DNA from: Dama dama
Lineage: Eukaryota > Chordata > Mammalia > Artiodactyla > Cervidae
DNA length: 64,000 nt
Direction of reading: 5' to 3'
NCBI RefSeq assembly: GCF_033118175.1
Contig: NC_083701.1
Span: 50,357,001 to 50,421,000 of the forward strand
Both the position numbers and the translations under genes were made by a program. Below the pieces are notes generated by a model, which ran no database searches, had not been told where the DNA came from, and saw nothing but the letters and a program-made list of their open reading frames with translations. This document shows positions 11,085 to 22,806 of this stretch, one piece after another; the stretch's first letter is position 1; each line of letters starts with the position of its first letter.

Positions 11085-11810
11085 ACATACTATTCATACT
11101 TGCAATATATTAAATAATATTTATTCCTGTATATTTTTTTTCCTATAGCTATTATAAGGCATGATTTTTTCATATAGTTCTGATAAATTTTCACTATAGC
11201 ATTTCATACTATCCTTACACAGACTTTGTTTCTTTTAAGTGACATTACAGATGAGAGTTTCTTCCCTTACCTTTTCATGGGCATCTATCCCAAACTTAAA
11301 TGCAGGTAAAGGGCAGCTTTTTCTAGGAGGGGATGATATCCCTTTACATGCAAATCATTCCTTCTTTCCTTTATTTTTCAAATAAGAGCTGAAGGATCAT
11401 TTTATAATATGATAAAGTAATTAAGATTATTAAATATTTCATTCATATATTCATTACAACATTTAAGCCCATGATTTTTGTTTAGATCTGTGAAACACAC
11501 ACTCAGTGTTCTTCCCCAGGAACTCTTTAGGCATCAGAAAACATCCTCGATTTCCACCCATAACAACGTTTTTCCATGTTGTCACTGTTCCATCATGACA
11601 GCTAGCCTTTTGCCACTTCATTTAGCCTGCCCACTTGCAAGCACTAGTTCTTTGTGCCAAATAGTTGTAGTTTGCGGACCTGCGCCAAGCTTCAGTGCCA
11701 GGTCTGAGACCTCAACTAGGCATGGGAAGTGTCACTTTACTGAAGGCTGCAGCTGTCTGTTCTGCAAAGTACAGACCCAAGACAAGGATTTATATGCAGG
11801 TGATATTAAA
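11085..11810. other. Unassigned sequence; 11478-11810 GC-richer
   Basis: No repeat family or exon recognised. The 11478-11834 frame has no known domain, and the frame is carried on by the inserted L1, so it is not taken as a gene. Confidence 0.45.
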
Positions 11811-11822
11811 ACTGTGTGTCCA

Positions 11823-13250
11823 CCTTATCTTTGACGAAAGAGGCAAGAATATACAATGGAGAAAAGACAATCTCTTTAACAAGTGGTGCTGGGAAAACTG
11901 GTCAACCACTTGTAAAAGAATGAAACTAGAACACTTTCTAACACCATACACAAAAATAAACTCAAAATGGATTAAAGATCTAAATGTAAGACCAGAAACT
12001 ATAAAACTCCTAGAGGAAAATATACGCAAATCACTCTCTGACATAAATCATAGCAGGATTCTCTATGACCCACCTCCCAGAGTAATGGAAATAAAAGCAA
12101 AAATAAACAAATTGGACCTAATTAAACTTAAAAGCTTTGCACAATGAAGGAAACTATAAGCAAGGTGCAAAGACAGCCTTCAGAATGGGAGAAAATAATA
12201 GCAAATGAAGCAACTGACAAAGATTAATCTCAAAAATATACAAGCAACTCCTGCAGCTCAATTCCAAAAAAATAAGTGACCCAATCAAAAAATGGACTGA
12301 AGAACCAAACAGACATTTCTCCAAAGAAAACATACAAATGGCTAACAAACACATGAAAAGATGCTCAACATCACTCATTATCAGAGAAATTCAAATCAAA
12401 ACCACAGTGAGGTGCCATCTCACGCCAGTCAGAATGGCTGCTATCCAAAAGTCTACAAACAATAAATTCTGGAGAGGGTGTGGAGAAATGGGAACCCTCT
12501 TACACTGTTGGTGGGAATGCAAACTAGTACAGCCACTATGGAGAATGGTGTGGAGATTCCTTGAAAAACTGGACATAGAACTGCCATATGACCCAGCAAT
12601 CCCACTGCTGGGTATACACACAGAGGAAACCAGAATTGAAAGAGACATGTGTACCCCAGTGTTCATCATATCACTGTTTACAATAGCCAGGACATGGAAG
12701 CAACCTAGATGTCCATCAGCAGACAAATGGATAAGAAAGCTGTGGTACATATACACAGTAGAATATTACTCAGCTATTAAAAAGAATGCATTTGGATCAG
12801 TTCTAATAAGGTGGATGAAAGTGGAGCCTATTATACAGAGAAAATTAACTCAGAAAGAAAAACACCAATACAGTATACTAATGCATAAATATGGAATTTG
12901 GGAAGATGGTAATGATAACCCTATATGCAAGACAGCAAAATAGACACAGATGTAAAGAATAGACTCGGACTCTGGAAGAAGGTGAGGGTGGGATGATTTT
13001 GAGAGAGTAGTATTGAAACATGTATATTATCATATGTGAAATAGACTGTCAGTCCAGGTTCAATACATGAGGCAGGGTGCTCAGGGCTGGTGCACTGGGA
13101 TGACCCTGAGGGATGGGATGGGGAGGGAGGTGGGAGGGAGGGTCAGGATGGGGAACACATGTACACCCATGGCTGATTCATGTGACTGTATGGCAAAATC
13201 CACCACAATATTATAAAGTAATTAACCTCCAATTAAAAAAAAAAAAAAAG
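11823..13250 (+). mobile_element. Young ruminant L1, 5'-truncated, with poly(A) and target-site duplication
   Basis: The insert holds the last part of L1 ORF2, the G-rich 3' UTR ('gggagggaggtgggaggg') and a poly(A) tail ending at 13250. It is bounded by the direct repeat ACTGTGTGTCCA at 11811-11822 and 13251-13262. The ORF2 frame is broken near 12147 and stays open at 12338-12943, so it cannot make protein for its own movement. Low divergence suggests recent arrival. Confidence 0.93.
12338..12943 (+). pseudogene. L1 ORF2 C-terminal fragment
   Basis: This open stretch of about 200 residues is the C-terminal region of L1 ORF2p: KRCSTSLIIREIQIKTTVRC, GCGEMGTLLHCWWECKLVQP and the conserved WYIYTVEYYSAIKKN near the end. 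ORF2p supplies endonuclease and reverse transcriptase for L1 movement. Neither catalytic domain is in this fragment, because the copy was truncated at insertion. The cysteine-containing GCGE...CWWEC motif typical of the ORF2p tail is kept. The start codon is internal and fortuitous. Confidence 0.9.
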
Positions 13251-13262
13251 ACTGTGTGTCCA

Positions 13263-13728
13263 GAAAACTATTAAGGGGGTGGAAGAAGCAGGACTGGAAA
13301 GAAGTTAAGCAACAATGCAATTTCAGGCAAAATCCAAGTTACGCATGATCCCACTCAGTGTAAACTGTACTTAAGAGTTCATCCCAACTCAAAACAAGGG
13401 TCCTGGACTGTCTTACTTCTACATCCCACAATCATAGGCTACGAATTACCCAGGTCCTTCAGGCTCATGTGGACAAAGCTGTTTTTGTCACCCAAAGGCA
13501 TTCTTCAGAAAACTTATAGTTATATGTATTTAAAGGCACATGAGTAGAGAAAATAGCATACAAAAGATAGATAACAAAAGACAAGAAGCATCCAAAGGGA
13601 TCTGGACAGAGAGCTTAGAGTGTTTACTAAGTTAAGTATAAACTAAAAGGAGCAAACCTGAGGCCGTAGTTCAGGGATAAATTGAAATCAAAGTCAGTCT
13701 TACCAAGTCATGAATCAGAAAAATCATA
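13263..13728. other. Unassigned sequence, possible old repeat
   Basis: Continues the sequence split by the L1 insertion at 11811-11822. No family or coding frame recognised. Confidence 0.4.
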
Positions 13729-14100
13729 GTTCAGTTCAGTCGCTCAGTTGTGTCCGACTCTTTGCAGCCCCATGAACCACAGCACACCAGGCCTCCCTGT
13801 CCATTGCCAACCCCTGGAGTCCACCCAAACCCATGTCCATTGAGTCAGTGATGCCATCCAACCATCTCATCCTCTGTTGTCCCCTTCTCCTGCTGCCCTC
13901 AATCTTTCCCAGCATCAGGGTCTTTTCCAATGAGTCAGCTCTTCATATCAGGTGGCAAAGTATTGGAGTTTCAACTTCAACATCAGTTCTTCCAATGAAC
14001 ACCCAGGACTGATCTCCTTTAGGATGGCCTGGTTGGGTCTCCTTGCAGTCCAAGGGACTCTCAACAGTCTTCTCCAACACCACAGTTCAAAAACATCAAA
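13729..14100 (-). mobile_element. BovB LINE 3' end fragment
   Basis: Starts with the TCAGTTCAGT tail signature and runs as antisense BovB to 'caccacagttcaaaaac'. 5'-truncated; carries the LEKTLMLGKIEGSRRRGQQR frame on the - strand. Confidence 0.92.
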
Positions 14101-14964
14101 TTGAGTAAAGCAAAGATCTTAGTGTAAACATTAGTATGGCAGTCAGGGAGACACAACTCTAGAAGATACCCCAAGCTAGAATAAATGGCTTGCAATCACC
14201 ATTTATAGGACATCCCATCCTTGAATTTTCTTCCTCTTGACTGAATCATACTTGTGCACTTCTTGACTATTCTTAACCCCTACCATTAGGACCTGACTTC
14301 TTATCTAAATGGTTTATTTGAAATATTTTTAAATGAACTACTCTGTGCAAATACAATGAATAGCCATATAAAAATAAGCAAATATCAATAAAATCAAAAC
14401 AAGATAAATATTTCAATGTGTTAAAAATACTGTTTCTGGATAGAAGACTGCAGTTATTTTTCCCCTTTACTTTTATGCTAACAAAAATTCTATGTTAAAT
14501 TTCAATAATACATTTTGTATTTTATAATAAAAACATATTTTAAATAATAATACAGTAGTAAAAGGAAAAAGGAAGATATAGGTACAGAATGATTGACATT
14601 ATTGACTACTGCCTACTTCTTGAAACTGTCTCTTTCCCTAGAAACTTTCTCTTTTCCCTAGATTCCCAAATACTTGCTGATTTCCTGAATTTTCTCCTAC
14701 TTTTGCAGTTATTTCTGGGTATTGCATTTCCTCTCCCATCTTCTTAAAATTTAGTGTTCCTCAGTGTTCTGAACATTTTTCATTCTATAGTCTTCACCTC
14801 TCACTACATACATTTAAATATAGGTTCCAGTCAATTCACTATAGGTAGTTAATGAACTTCAAAGTTGCTTAAATCTGTCACCCACATTTCCTTTATTTCT
14901 CCTTTGAGTTATTAGCCAGCTTCCCAACTAGTGAATCTTCATTTCATTTTGCTGCCTACTCTGT
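14101..14964. other. Unassigned sequence, perhaps partly L2-derived
   Basis: The 14620-14940 part is pyrimidine-rich and loosely resembles an L2 LINE tail. No coding frame is supported. Confidence 0.35.
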
Positions 14965-15112
14965 TTCTCTGGTGGCTCAGACAGAAAATAATCTGCCTGC
15001 AATGTGGGAAACCTGGGTTCGATCCCTGGGTTGGGAAGGAAGATACCCTGGAGGAGGGCATGGCAACCCACTTTAGTATTCTTGCCTGGAGAGTCCTCCA
15101 CAGCACCACAGA
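14965..15112 (+). mobile_element. Bov-tA SINE, left part, split by solo LTR
   Basis: tRNA-like head ('ctctggtggctcagacagaa', 'gggttcgatccctgggttgg') and half the body. The remainder is at 15592-15672, beyond the LTR. Confidence 0.88.
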
Positions 15113-15591
15113 TGTCAGGGGAGTGTAATCTCCTCGGTTCTGTCTAGTCACAACAAAAATTTGAAGTGACAGATATTAAAGCCTTTGGCGCATCACAGCT
15201 CTTGGGCAGTGTTACAGCTCCATGTTTACTGTTTTATTTAGAAAATAAAGGAAAATGCATCCTCAATGCGTGAGGGCATGCCAACCCAAAGGACGTGAAG
15301 AGAAAAGAGAGAGAGACAGAGACAGAGAGATAGCTTGCCTGCGGGAGAGAGCGAGAAAGAGAGACAGAGAAAGAGGCCCCCGGCCCATTGGCTCCTCTTT
15401 TTATATGGTTTTTTCCTCCCGCTGGGCCTGCCTTATGTAAATTGGGCGAGCCAGGAGAGCTGTTTGTTCTACCTGAGGTCCTTACTCTGGTCCTCGGACC
15501 TTCCTTTGTTCTATTTTAGCGGACTTTTCTCTTCCTTTTCTTTTAGCCACTGCCATTCTGGACTCCTTTTTCCTATTCTAACTACCTAACA
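15113..15591 (-). mobile_element. Solo LTR of a ruminant endogenous retrovirus
   Basis: On the - strand the element begins TGTTAGGTAG and ends CCCCTGACA, giving the TG...CA ends of a retroviral LTR. It has a TATA-like box (ATATAAAAAG, near 15395-15408), a pyrimidine-rich stretch copied from the GA-rich run at 15300-15375, and an AATAAA signal near 15240. It is flanked by six-base near-identical repeats (cacaga at 15107-15112, gacaga at 15592-15597). No internal retroviral genes are present, so it is a recombined solo LTR. It resembles BTLTR-type cattle LTRs from memory. Confidence 0.88.
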
Positions 15592-15672
15592 GACAGAAGA
15601 GGAACCTGGTGGGCAAAGAGTTACATGGGGTTGCAAAGAGTTGGGCGTGACTGAGCGAGCGACTAAGCACAG
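15592..15672 (+). mobile_element. Bov-tA SINE, right part
   Basis: Continues the SINE of 14965-15112: 'gaggaacctggtgggcaaag', then 'gagcgagcgactaagcac', the usual Bov-tA end. Confidence 0.85.
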
Positions 15673-15894
15673 CGCTGAGTCTATTGACAAATTCAGTGTG
15701 GTATTTTATTCTAAAACAAAATGATAGCTCCTTCCTTGGTAAGATATTTAAATACATCTATATATCTTCATGGACAAATCCACTGACATTCTTATTTAAC
15801 TACTCTTACCTTTCTAGGCCCGTGCCCCGACATACATTTTTATGCCACTGCATTACCAGGGCTGTCTACATGCCGCTCCCTCTTTGAAGAATAC

Positions 15895-16140
15895 ACATTC
15901 CCACTCTGTTTGCATCTCACTAAATTTTGTGACCGTTTTTTCCTGTCCATTCTTTAAGATCCAGTTCATGTTTCAGTTTTTCATGAGAGCATTTCCTCTT
16001 CTTCTTCCTATCTTGGCTTAGGATCCTACCCTGCATACTAGTTCACTGTTGATATTGTAATTATCTGTATACTATTGATATTGTAATTATCTGTTTACTT
16101 ATATGTTTTCTTTAGTTTGGCCCTAAGGGGCAAAAAGAAA
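15895..16140 (+). repeat. Possible L2 LINE fragment
   Basis: The 'cattctttaagatccagttc' and 'gagcatttcctcttcttc' stretches follow the L2 3' region in a very diverged form. It includes a short tandem duplication ('gatattgtaattatctgt' twice, near 16052-16100). Confidence 0.45.
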
Positions 16141-16288
16141 AAAAAAAGTTTGAATCTTTGCATTCTTATCATCTAGTATAGTAGTTTTCATGTGAAAATT
16201 TTCAAGTGACTATTTATTGAAGGAACTGATTAAATATTCTCAATTAAAAAATCTCACTGGGTTATTTACATGTGTATTAGCTTTTCCT

Positions 16289-16470
16289 GGGCTTCCCAGG
16301 TGGTCCTAGTGGTAAAAAATCTGCCTGCCCATGTAGGAGGTGTAAGAGACCTGAGTTCTATCCCTGGGTCAGGAAGATCCCCTGGAGGAGGAAAAGGCAA
16401 CCCACTCCAGGATTCTTGCTTGGAAAAATCCCATGGACAGAGGAGCCTGGTGGACTACAATCCATGGATG
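16289..16470 (+). mobile_element. Bov-tA SINE
   Basis: Begins with 'gggcttcccaggtggtccta' (tRNA-like head) and ends around 'ggtggactacaatccatgg'. The tail is lost. Confidence 0.88.
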
Positions 16471-16802
16471 GGAATTTCTCTGATTCTTACCCCAGAAAAG
16501 AGACAAAGTATTCAAAATGCAAACTACATTTATTAATATTTAGTTTTTTGTTTATTTTTACTACTTCTTCCACTGCTAACTGTTCAGTGTCCTCTAGATC
16601 CTGCACCTCATTGTTGTAATTATTTTTAAATGATATGCATAATCAAAGTTGTGCTACATAACAATTACACATAAATATTAAGTGCTGTATTAGTATATAA
16701 ATGATAGCAATTAGTATACTTTATGCACTCAAAATCTTTTGAGGATTGCATAGGAAAATGAAACTGGACAAAAACTTTTGGTTAGGAGTTCCAGGATACA
16801 TG

Positions 16803-17008
16803 TGGCTTCCCCAGTGGCTCCGTGGGTTAAGATCTACCTGCAATGCAGGAGATGCGCGTGCAGTTCCTGATCTGGGAAGATCCTCTGGAGAAGGAAAAAG
16901 GCAAACCACTGCAGTATTATTGCCAGAAAAATCCCATGGATAGAGGAGCCTAGTAGGCTACTTTCCCTGGGATCACAAAAGAGACAGGCACAACTGAGCA
17001 CGAAGCAC
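16803..17008 (+). mobile_element. Bov-tA SINE
   Basis: Full body from 'ggcttccccagtggctccgt' to 'gagcacgaagcac'. Moderately diverged. Confidence 0.88.
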
Positions 17009-17311
17009 AAATCACCAGGATACATAAAATTACAGGTTAGGATTAGGTTCAGCTGACAGTGAAAGAAAACTCGAAACAAGAGGGACTGAAGCAAGGTAGA
17101 TATGTGGCCAAGATATGTAGTTGCTTCGCTCTAGGAATTTCTCAGGAACATCAGCTAACTCACTGTTGTATCATTTCCCAAGGAATAACCCTTGTCCCCA
17201 GTTCTAGTATAATGTCTCAGGTTCCAGTATAATGTGTCACATATTCTAGCCTGGGGTTGGGGGGAGGTGATAAAGAAGAAAGAGGATAAAAGACACATTG
17301 TAACATAATAT

Positions 17312-17315
<4 letters not shown>

Positions 17316-17346
<31 letters not shown>

Positions 17347-17362
17347 AGAGAGAGAGAGAGAG
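17316..17362. repeat. (AT)n followed by (GA)n microsatellite
   Basis: About 15 AT units then about 9 GA units, a compound repeat. Confidence 0.95.
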
Positions 17363-17472
17363 ATGGAAAATATAGTCTTTATTTAGAGTAACTTGGTATT
17401 AACTGGAAATTCCACTATTAGAGAAGAAGTAGTAGTGGGGTATTTGAAAAGGTAAGATTTAGTCCAATATTG

Positions 17473-17683
17473 ATGTGTACTTAGTTGCTCAGTTGTTTCC
17501 GACTCTTTGCAACCCCATGGACTGTAGCCTGCCAGGCTCTTATGTTCTGAGAGATTCTCCAGGCAAGAATACTGGAGTGGGTTGCCATTTCCTTCTCCAG
17601 GGGATCTTCCCAATGCAGGGATCAAACCCAGGTCTCCTGCATTGCAGCAGATTCTTTACCAACTAAGCCACCAAGGAAGCCCA
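17473..17683 (-). mobile_element. Bov-tA SINE
   Basis: From 'gatgtgtacttagttgctca' to 'gccaccaaggaagccc'. Near full-length, and bracketed by similar 'ccagtattgatg' / 'ccaatattgatg' sequence that looks like a diverged target duplication. Confidence 0.9.
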
Positions 17684-17839
17684 GTATTGATGAGTAAGTA
17701 AGAAATATTCTTGTTTAAGTACTACCTAGTAAAAGGACAAATGTTAGGAAACAACAGTATCAATAGTATTAATACTTTTTTATCAAAATTTTTAATAATC
17801 CTGTAACATTAAAATAAACGTGAGTTGTGTGCATATGTC

Positions 17840-17985
17840 TATTCTAACTTCTTTTTATGCATGTTTTCATTTAATATTTCCTTTAACTCTATGAGGTAGC
17901 TGGTATATTATTGTATACATTTTGCATGTTCAAAAACAACTTTAGAGAACTAAAATGACTTGTCTGTTGTATAAATTTGAAGGAT
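17840..17985 (+). repeat. MIR SINE fossil
   Basis: The 'ctttaactctatgaggtagc' stretch and following sequence match MIR forward orientation. Confidence 0.65.
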
Positions 17986-18037
17986 ATGTAGCCACACTAA
18001 GAATATAAGAGTTTTGAGATTGGATAGTACTATGATG

Positions 18038-18585
18038 GTAATGATTCTGTTGCTGTTATCACAAAGATTAGCATAAGTTTTGTGACTTAAAACGCACACA
18101 TGCATTATCTTATAGTTCTGTGGGGTAGAAGTCCAGTATAAGTCTTAAGAAATAAAAATTAAGTCATTAGCAGGCTGCATTCCTTTCTGGAGGCTCTAGG
18201 GAAGAATGTTTTCTGTTTATTTGTGTTGTTGAAAGAACACAGTTCCTTGTGGTTATAAGACCAGGATCCTCAGATTTTTATTGCTGACTAAATTATGGAC
18301 TGTTCCCAGTCTCCTTCCTCCATCTCTAAGTCCAGTAAAGACTAGTCTAGGCCTTCTAATGTCGCAGCTCCCTGGCATACACTTCTGCCTTCCTCTTCTT
18401 CTTTTAAGGGCTTGTGTGATTAGAATGGGCCCACCTGGGTAATTTAGGCTACATTTTCCACCTCAGAGCCCTTAAGTTTAATCACATCTGCAAGCTCTAT
18501 TTAATATGTAAGGTAACATATTCACAGGTTCCCTGAATGAAGGCATGGACATCTTGGGATGCCATTATTTTACCACAGGTGGGAA
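18038..18585 (-). repeat. Old MaLR (MLT1/MST-type) LTR
   Basis: The 'cttatagttctgtggggtag', 'ttcctttctggaggctctag' and 'aaggtaacatattcacagg' blocks are typical of reverse-oriented mammalian LTR/long-terminal repeat fossils. The exact subfamily is not resolved. Confidence 0.6.
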
Positions 18586-18624
18586 TGAGAAGGGACAAAG
18601 GAATTAAAGAGCAGAGGACTTTTC

Positions 18625-19419
18625 TTTTCTTTTTTTTTTTTAGTTTTTTGTTTGTTTGTTTGTTTGTTTTTAATTTTTTATTAGTTGGAGGCTAATTACT
18701 TCACAACATTTCAGTGGGTTTTGTCATACATTGATATGAATCAGCCATAGAGTTACACGAATTCCCCATCCCGATCCCCCCTCCCACATCCCTCTCCACC
18801 CGATTCCTCTGGGTCTTCCCAGTGCACCAGGCCCGAGCACTTGTCTCATGCATCCCACCTGGGCTGGTGATCTGTTTCACCATAGATAATATACATGCTA
18901 TTCTTTCGAAACATCCCACCCTCACCTTCACCCACAGAATTCAAAAGTCTGTTCTGTACTTCTGTGTCTCTTTTTCTGTTTTGCATATAGGGTTGTCGTT
19001 ACCATCTTTCTAAATTCCATATATATGTGTTAGTATGCTGTAATGTTCTTTATCTTTCTGGCTTACTTCACTCTGTATAAGGGGCTCCAGTTTCATCCAT
19101 CTCATGGTTGGAACTGGTTAGAACTGGTTAGAACTGGTTCAAATGAATTCTTTTTAACTGGTTAGAACTGGTTAGAATTCAAAACTGGTTAGAATTTAGA
19201 ACTGGTTAGAATTCAAAACTGGTTAGAATTTAGAACTGGTGTATAAGGGGCTCCAGTTTCATCCATCTCATGGTTAGAACTGGTTAGAACTGGTTCAAAT
19301 GAATTCTTTTTAATGGCTGAGTAATATTCCATGGTGTATATGTACCAGAGCTTCCTTATCCATTCATCTGCTGATGGGCATCTAGGTTGCTTCCATGTCC
19401 TGGCTATTATAAACAGTGC
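18625..19419 (-). mobile_element. Young L1 3' end with internal minisatellite expansion
   Basis: The - strand carries the L1 3' end, with its poly(A) seen as a T-rich and GTTT-repeat stretch at 18625-18675. The direct repeat GAGCAGAGGACTTTTC at 18609-18624 and 19420-19435 marks the target site. The end of ORF2 (RTWKQPRCPSADEWIRKLWY) is present at 19330-19437. Inside, at about 19105-19306, a short L1 sequence has been amplified (see separate entry). Confidence 0.93.
19105..19306. repeat. Minisatellite of AACTGGTTAG units inside L1
   Basis: About eleven copies of an AACTGGTT-type motif lie where L1 normally has one. In the middle (about 19166-19235) 17-base units alternate between two variants, AACTGGTTAGAATTCAA and AACTGGTTAGAATTTAG, giving a 34-base higher-order repeat. 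A longer L1 piece ('gtataaggggctccag' to 'gaattctttttaa') is duplicated on both sides, at about 19075-19157 and 19241-19313. Confidence 0.93.
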
Positions 19420-19435
19420 GAGCAGAGGACTTTTC

Positions 19436-20436
19436 AAGTGATGATATCTTTATATTTGAAGCTTTGTCTAGCAAAAGAGACAAAGAATTCTAATTAGTAT
19501 CCAAGATATAGAAAAGTGATAAAGGCTGACTTTGGTGTCTTGACTTATGTCCTGTAATATCTCTTTTTCTTCCTAGAGGGGTTCATTTATCAGTAGACAG
19601 TTTTGGATATCATTTAATTATTCTGTAATTCCATACCACTCCCATTGCACTCCTTTCATTCTCTGTCCCAAGCACTGAAAGTGCTACTTTCTACTGAGGG
19701 AGATCTGAAAGATTTATGGAAAGCATTCATGCCCAGAGTAGCTCCTGAACATTGCCTACTAACCACTTGAATTGGTCAGCAAATACCTTTCAGTGGTTTA
19801 AGCAGTGAGATTCTAAAAACAATAAGTAAATTTGCATTAATAAAAACAAAGGGGATAGAAATATTGACATGCATCTTCATTTGTTAATGTAGAAGAGTGC
19901 AGTGTGTATCCTGTTAAAGTGATTTTGAGACACAGTATTTTATTCAGACTGTGAATATTACTTGTTTCCTACCTCTTAAACTCCTTATCTAACCATCACT
20001 ATGTTTTTAATGGTGAAAAACACAGGCAGAAAGGCAGAGTGGACCAAAATTGAAAATAGGTAAAGAAGAATCCCTTTTTGTAAAAAAAAAAAGCAAACTA
20101 AATGATGTACTTGTTACATTAATTCAAGGATCAGTCCTGTTAAGCATCATAAATCTCAGATAAGAGTTATGAAATGAGAGTTCTTCCATAACATGAGAAA
20201 GGAAGAGATAGGATGAGTCAGAATGTAGAAAAATGTCTGGTGCACAATAAATATTAAACAAATATTTGACACTGAATCATGTTTATAAATATCTAGCATG
20301 TAAACAAATATTGTATGTTATTTCACATTATAGAAATCACCTAAATAATATATAATTTAAGCAATAGTAAAACTAATTATAAAAAGCTTGTTTCCTTATT
20401 TTAGTGGAACAGTTTTCAAATATTTATAACTTTGTG
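19436..20436. other. Unassigned sequence
   Basis: No gene, RNA or repeat family recognised. Confidence 0.5.
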
Positions 20437-20448
20437 TAAGACACTCTA

Positions 20449-20658
20449 AGTGAAAGTGAAAGTGAAATCGCTCAGTCATGTCCGACTCTTTGCGACCCCA
20501 TGGACACCAGGCTCCTCCATCCATGGGATTTTCTAGGCAAGAGTACTGGAGTGGGTTGCCATTTCCTTCTCCAGGGAATCTTCCTGACCCAGGGATCGAA
20601 CCCAGGTCTTCTGCATTGTAGACAGATGCTTTACTGTCTGAGCCACCAGGGAAGTCCA
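20449..20658 (-). mobile_element. Bov-tA SINE with target-site duplication
   Basis: Full-length copy from the GAAAGTGAAAGTGAAA tail to 'gccaccagggaagtcc'. It is flanked by TAAGACACTCTA at 20437-20448 and 20659-20670. It is close to consensus, so young. Confidence 0.95.
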
Positions 20659-20670
20659 TAAGACACTCTA

Positions 20671-22748
20671 CTGGCTTTAAATGTACTTAAGCTGAGTTTA
20701 TTCATGACTTACAAATAGTGTTAATAACTTCTTAAGTAGCTGATAGTATGTGATTCTTAAGTTTATATCTTTTTAGTTCTGTAAGTTTTTTAGCTTTTTA
20801 AAATTTGTTTCTCTATGATAATTTTTATAATGTATATTTTTGTAAATGAAGGTTTGAAAAAGTATTAAAAAAAACAACATAAAAATCTCTCTTCTTTGAG
20901 TAGAATATCTACTGATTGTAGGAAGCATTATATTTCTCTTATTCTTCAAATAAAATTTTAAGAATTTGTTTCTTCATCACATATATTTGTCATTTACATA
21001 ATTACATGAACAGTATTCTAGATAGCAATTATACTTAAGTTAGCTGTAGTTTCAACATCTTGAAAACCAAAGCAATGTAGTTTTTTACAACATGAGCATT
21101 TAATACTCCCAGTAATAATCATTGACTTTGAGTATTTTACTATTTCTTGAAGATGTGGTATAGCTCATTGCATAATTTAGAATAAAAAGTAAATATTCTA
21201 TTTCCTTTTTACATTTTCTATTCTTAATGCTGACATTTCCTCCTATTCTAATATTCAAACATAAAAATTGCCTATGCAAATAAACATATGGCACAATAGT
21301 ATAATTAATCACAGATCACCACCAAAAAATTAATTTATCTGGGCTTATGTTTCTTCAACAGTAAAAGAAATATAACAATGCCTTCCTCATGAGGCTTTTG
21401 GAAGGATTATATGAAGTAAAGCATTCCATATGGTTAGAATATAGTACATGCTCAAAAACGTTAAAAATAATGGCATTACTACTGCTGCAGCTAATACTGC
21501 CACCATCACGACCACCACCACCACATGCCCAGAGTGTGCTGAGGCATACTGCTTCTATCACTCTTTGATCTGAGCTTCCTACTGTGCAGATAACACATGT
21601 TCTCACAAATTTCAAAATTTGGAATATCCTTGTGGAGATTCCCTGCTGATATTAGTTGTCAGAAGCCATCAGCAGATGTTTCTAAGAAGTCAGAATAAGC
21701 TTTTCTGCCAAGAGAGATTGAAAAAGGAACTGAGAGAGCTCCGAGCTTTTGGCTCATGACGCTGAGCTATTTTACTGCAAAGTAGAAGGTTATCTAATGA
21801 AAGTCTTGGAGTTAGTAAAAGTCACTATCATCATTCTGGGGCATTTTATTTTTCTTTCAGCTTCTCAGTCCCTCAGCAACAGCTGCTGCTAGGTAGTGAA
21901 GAGAGAGGAGGAATACAATATTGTATTTGCCATTCTTAGTATTAAAGCTCTTTGAACTTTTGAAATCTCTAACCAGTGTGGAGGAAAGTCACTTGGATGA
22001 TTTGATTATTCTCATATAACCAGTCACATAGGATGCATATTGTCAAAGTATACACTTCTGTCTAATCCTTTTGTTGAGCATTGAATATCCTGCTTGAATT
22101 TCAGCCCCTCCTACCTAACAGTTTAACCACTCACATAATACCAGGGAAAAAAAAAAAAAAGATAGAAGGGAGGAGCATACTAAATCTGAAAATATAGGAT
22201 GTGGTTGCTATACCTTTCTTCTGTGATGATCTCTAGCATCTGAAAGCAACCATGTAAGACTTCATATATATTGGGAGTGGCCAGATGAAAATCAGTGTTA
22301 TAAATCCTAAACTTTTCCTGGGAAATTCTGCAATTTCATTGACTAGAAATCTGGGACTACAATAGATTTTAAAAATTAAAACAACAAATTATTTGCCCTT
22401 AGGAAGTTCCCAGCTAGTGGATTTATATTGAAAATAATTAGATTATTGTAATTAGATCTAGATTTATATAGAAAATATAAAAAAGTTAATGCATAAATTA
22501 GCAGTCACAACTTGAAGGAAACACTCTGGGTGAAATAAAAGGAAGGCTGCTTAGAACTGTCAGTGAGTATCTTTCTAAGCAAATGAGATTTAATCCAATA
22601 TTTAAGGATGGCAAGGGACTAGTGATGCAAAAGACAAAGGTAGAAGAAGTGTTTAAAAAGACTTGTGAGATATCAGTCTTCTGGAAACTAAAATGATGAC
22701 AGAGGTCCTGTGGCGTACAGGTAAGGAGAAGAATGTAAGAAACGGAGG

Positions 22749-22752
<4 letters not shown>
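20671..22752. other. Unassigned AT-rich sequence with one MIR
   Basis: Contains MIR at 21335-21475, a short CAC run near 21505-21525 and an A-run near 22146-22160. Otherwise nothing recognised. Confidence 0.5.
21335..21475 (-). repeat. MIR SINE fossil
   Basis: The 'atgtttcttcaacagtaaaa' stretch, then 'gccttcctcatgaggctttt', follows MIR in reverse. Confidence 0.65.
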
Positions 22753-22790
<38 letters not shown>

Positions 22791-22805
22791 GTGTGTGTGT
22801 GTGTG
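22753..22805. repeat. (GT)n microsatellite abutting a SINE
   Basis: Two GT runs separated by GC dinucleotides, immediately followed by Bov-tA sequence at 22807. This is probably expansion from the SINE tail. Confidence 0.93.
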
Positions 22806-22806
22806 C

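Noticed and set aside
11478..11834. 118-residue + strand frame, cysteine-rich at its end, as a possible exon or processed gene
   Set aside because: No recognisable domain, no splice sites that frame it, and its end runs into the target duplication and inserted L1.
15255..15589. Arginine/glutamate-rich frames as a possible protein
   Set aside because: They come from the GA-rich part of a solo LTR.
19105..19306. CRISPR-like array of short repeats
   Set aside because: Repeats are contiguous without unique spacers, in a mammalian L1; it is a minisatellite.
21480..21530. CAC-rich stretch as coding histidine/threonine repeat
   Set aside because: Short, without an enclosing frame or splice signals.
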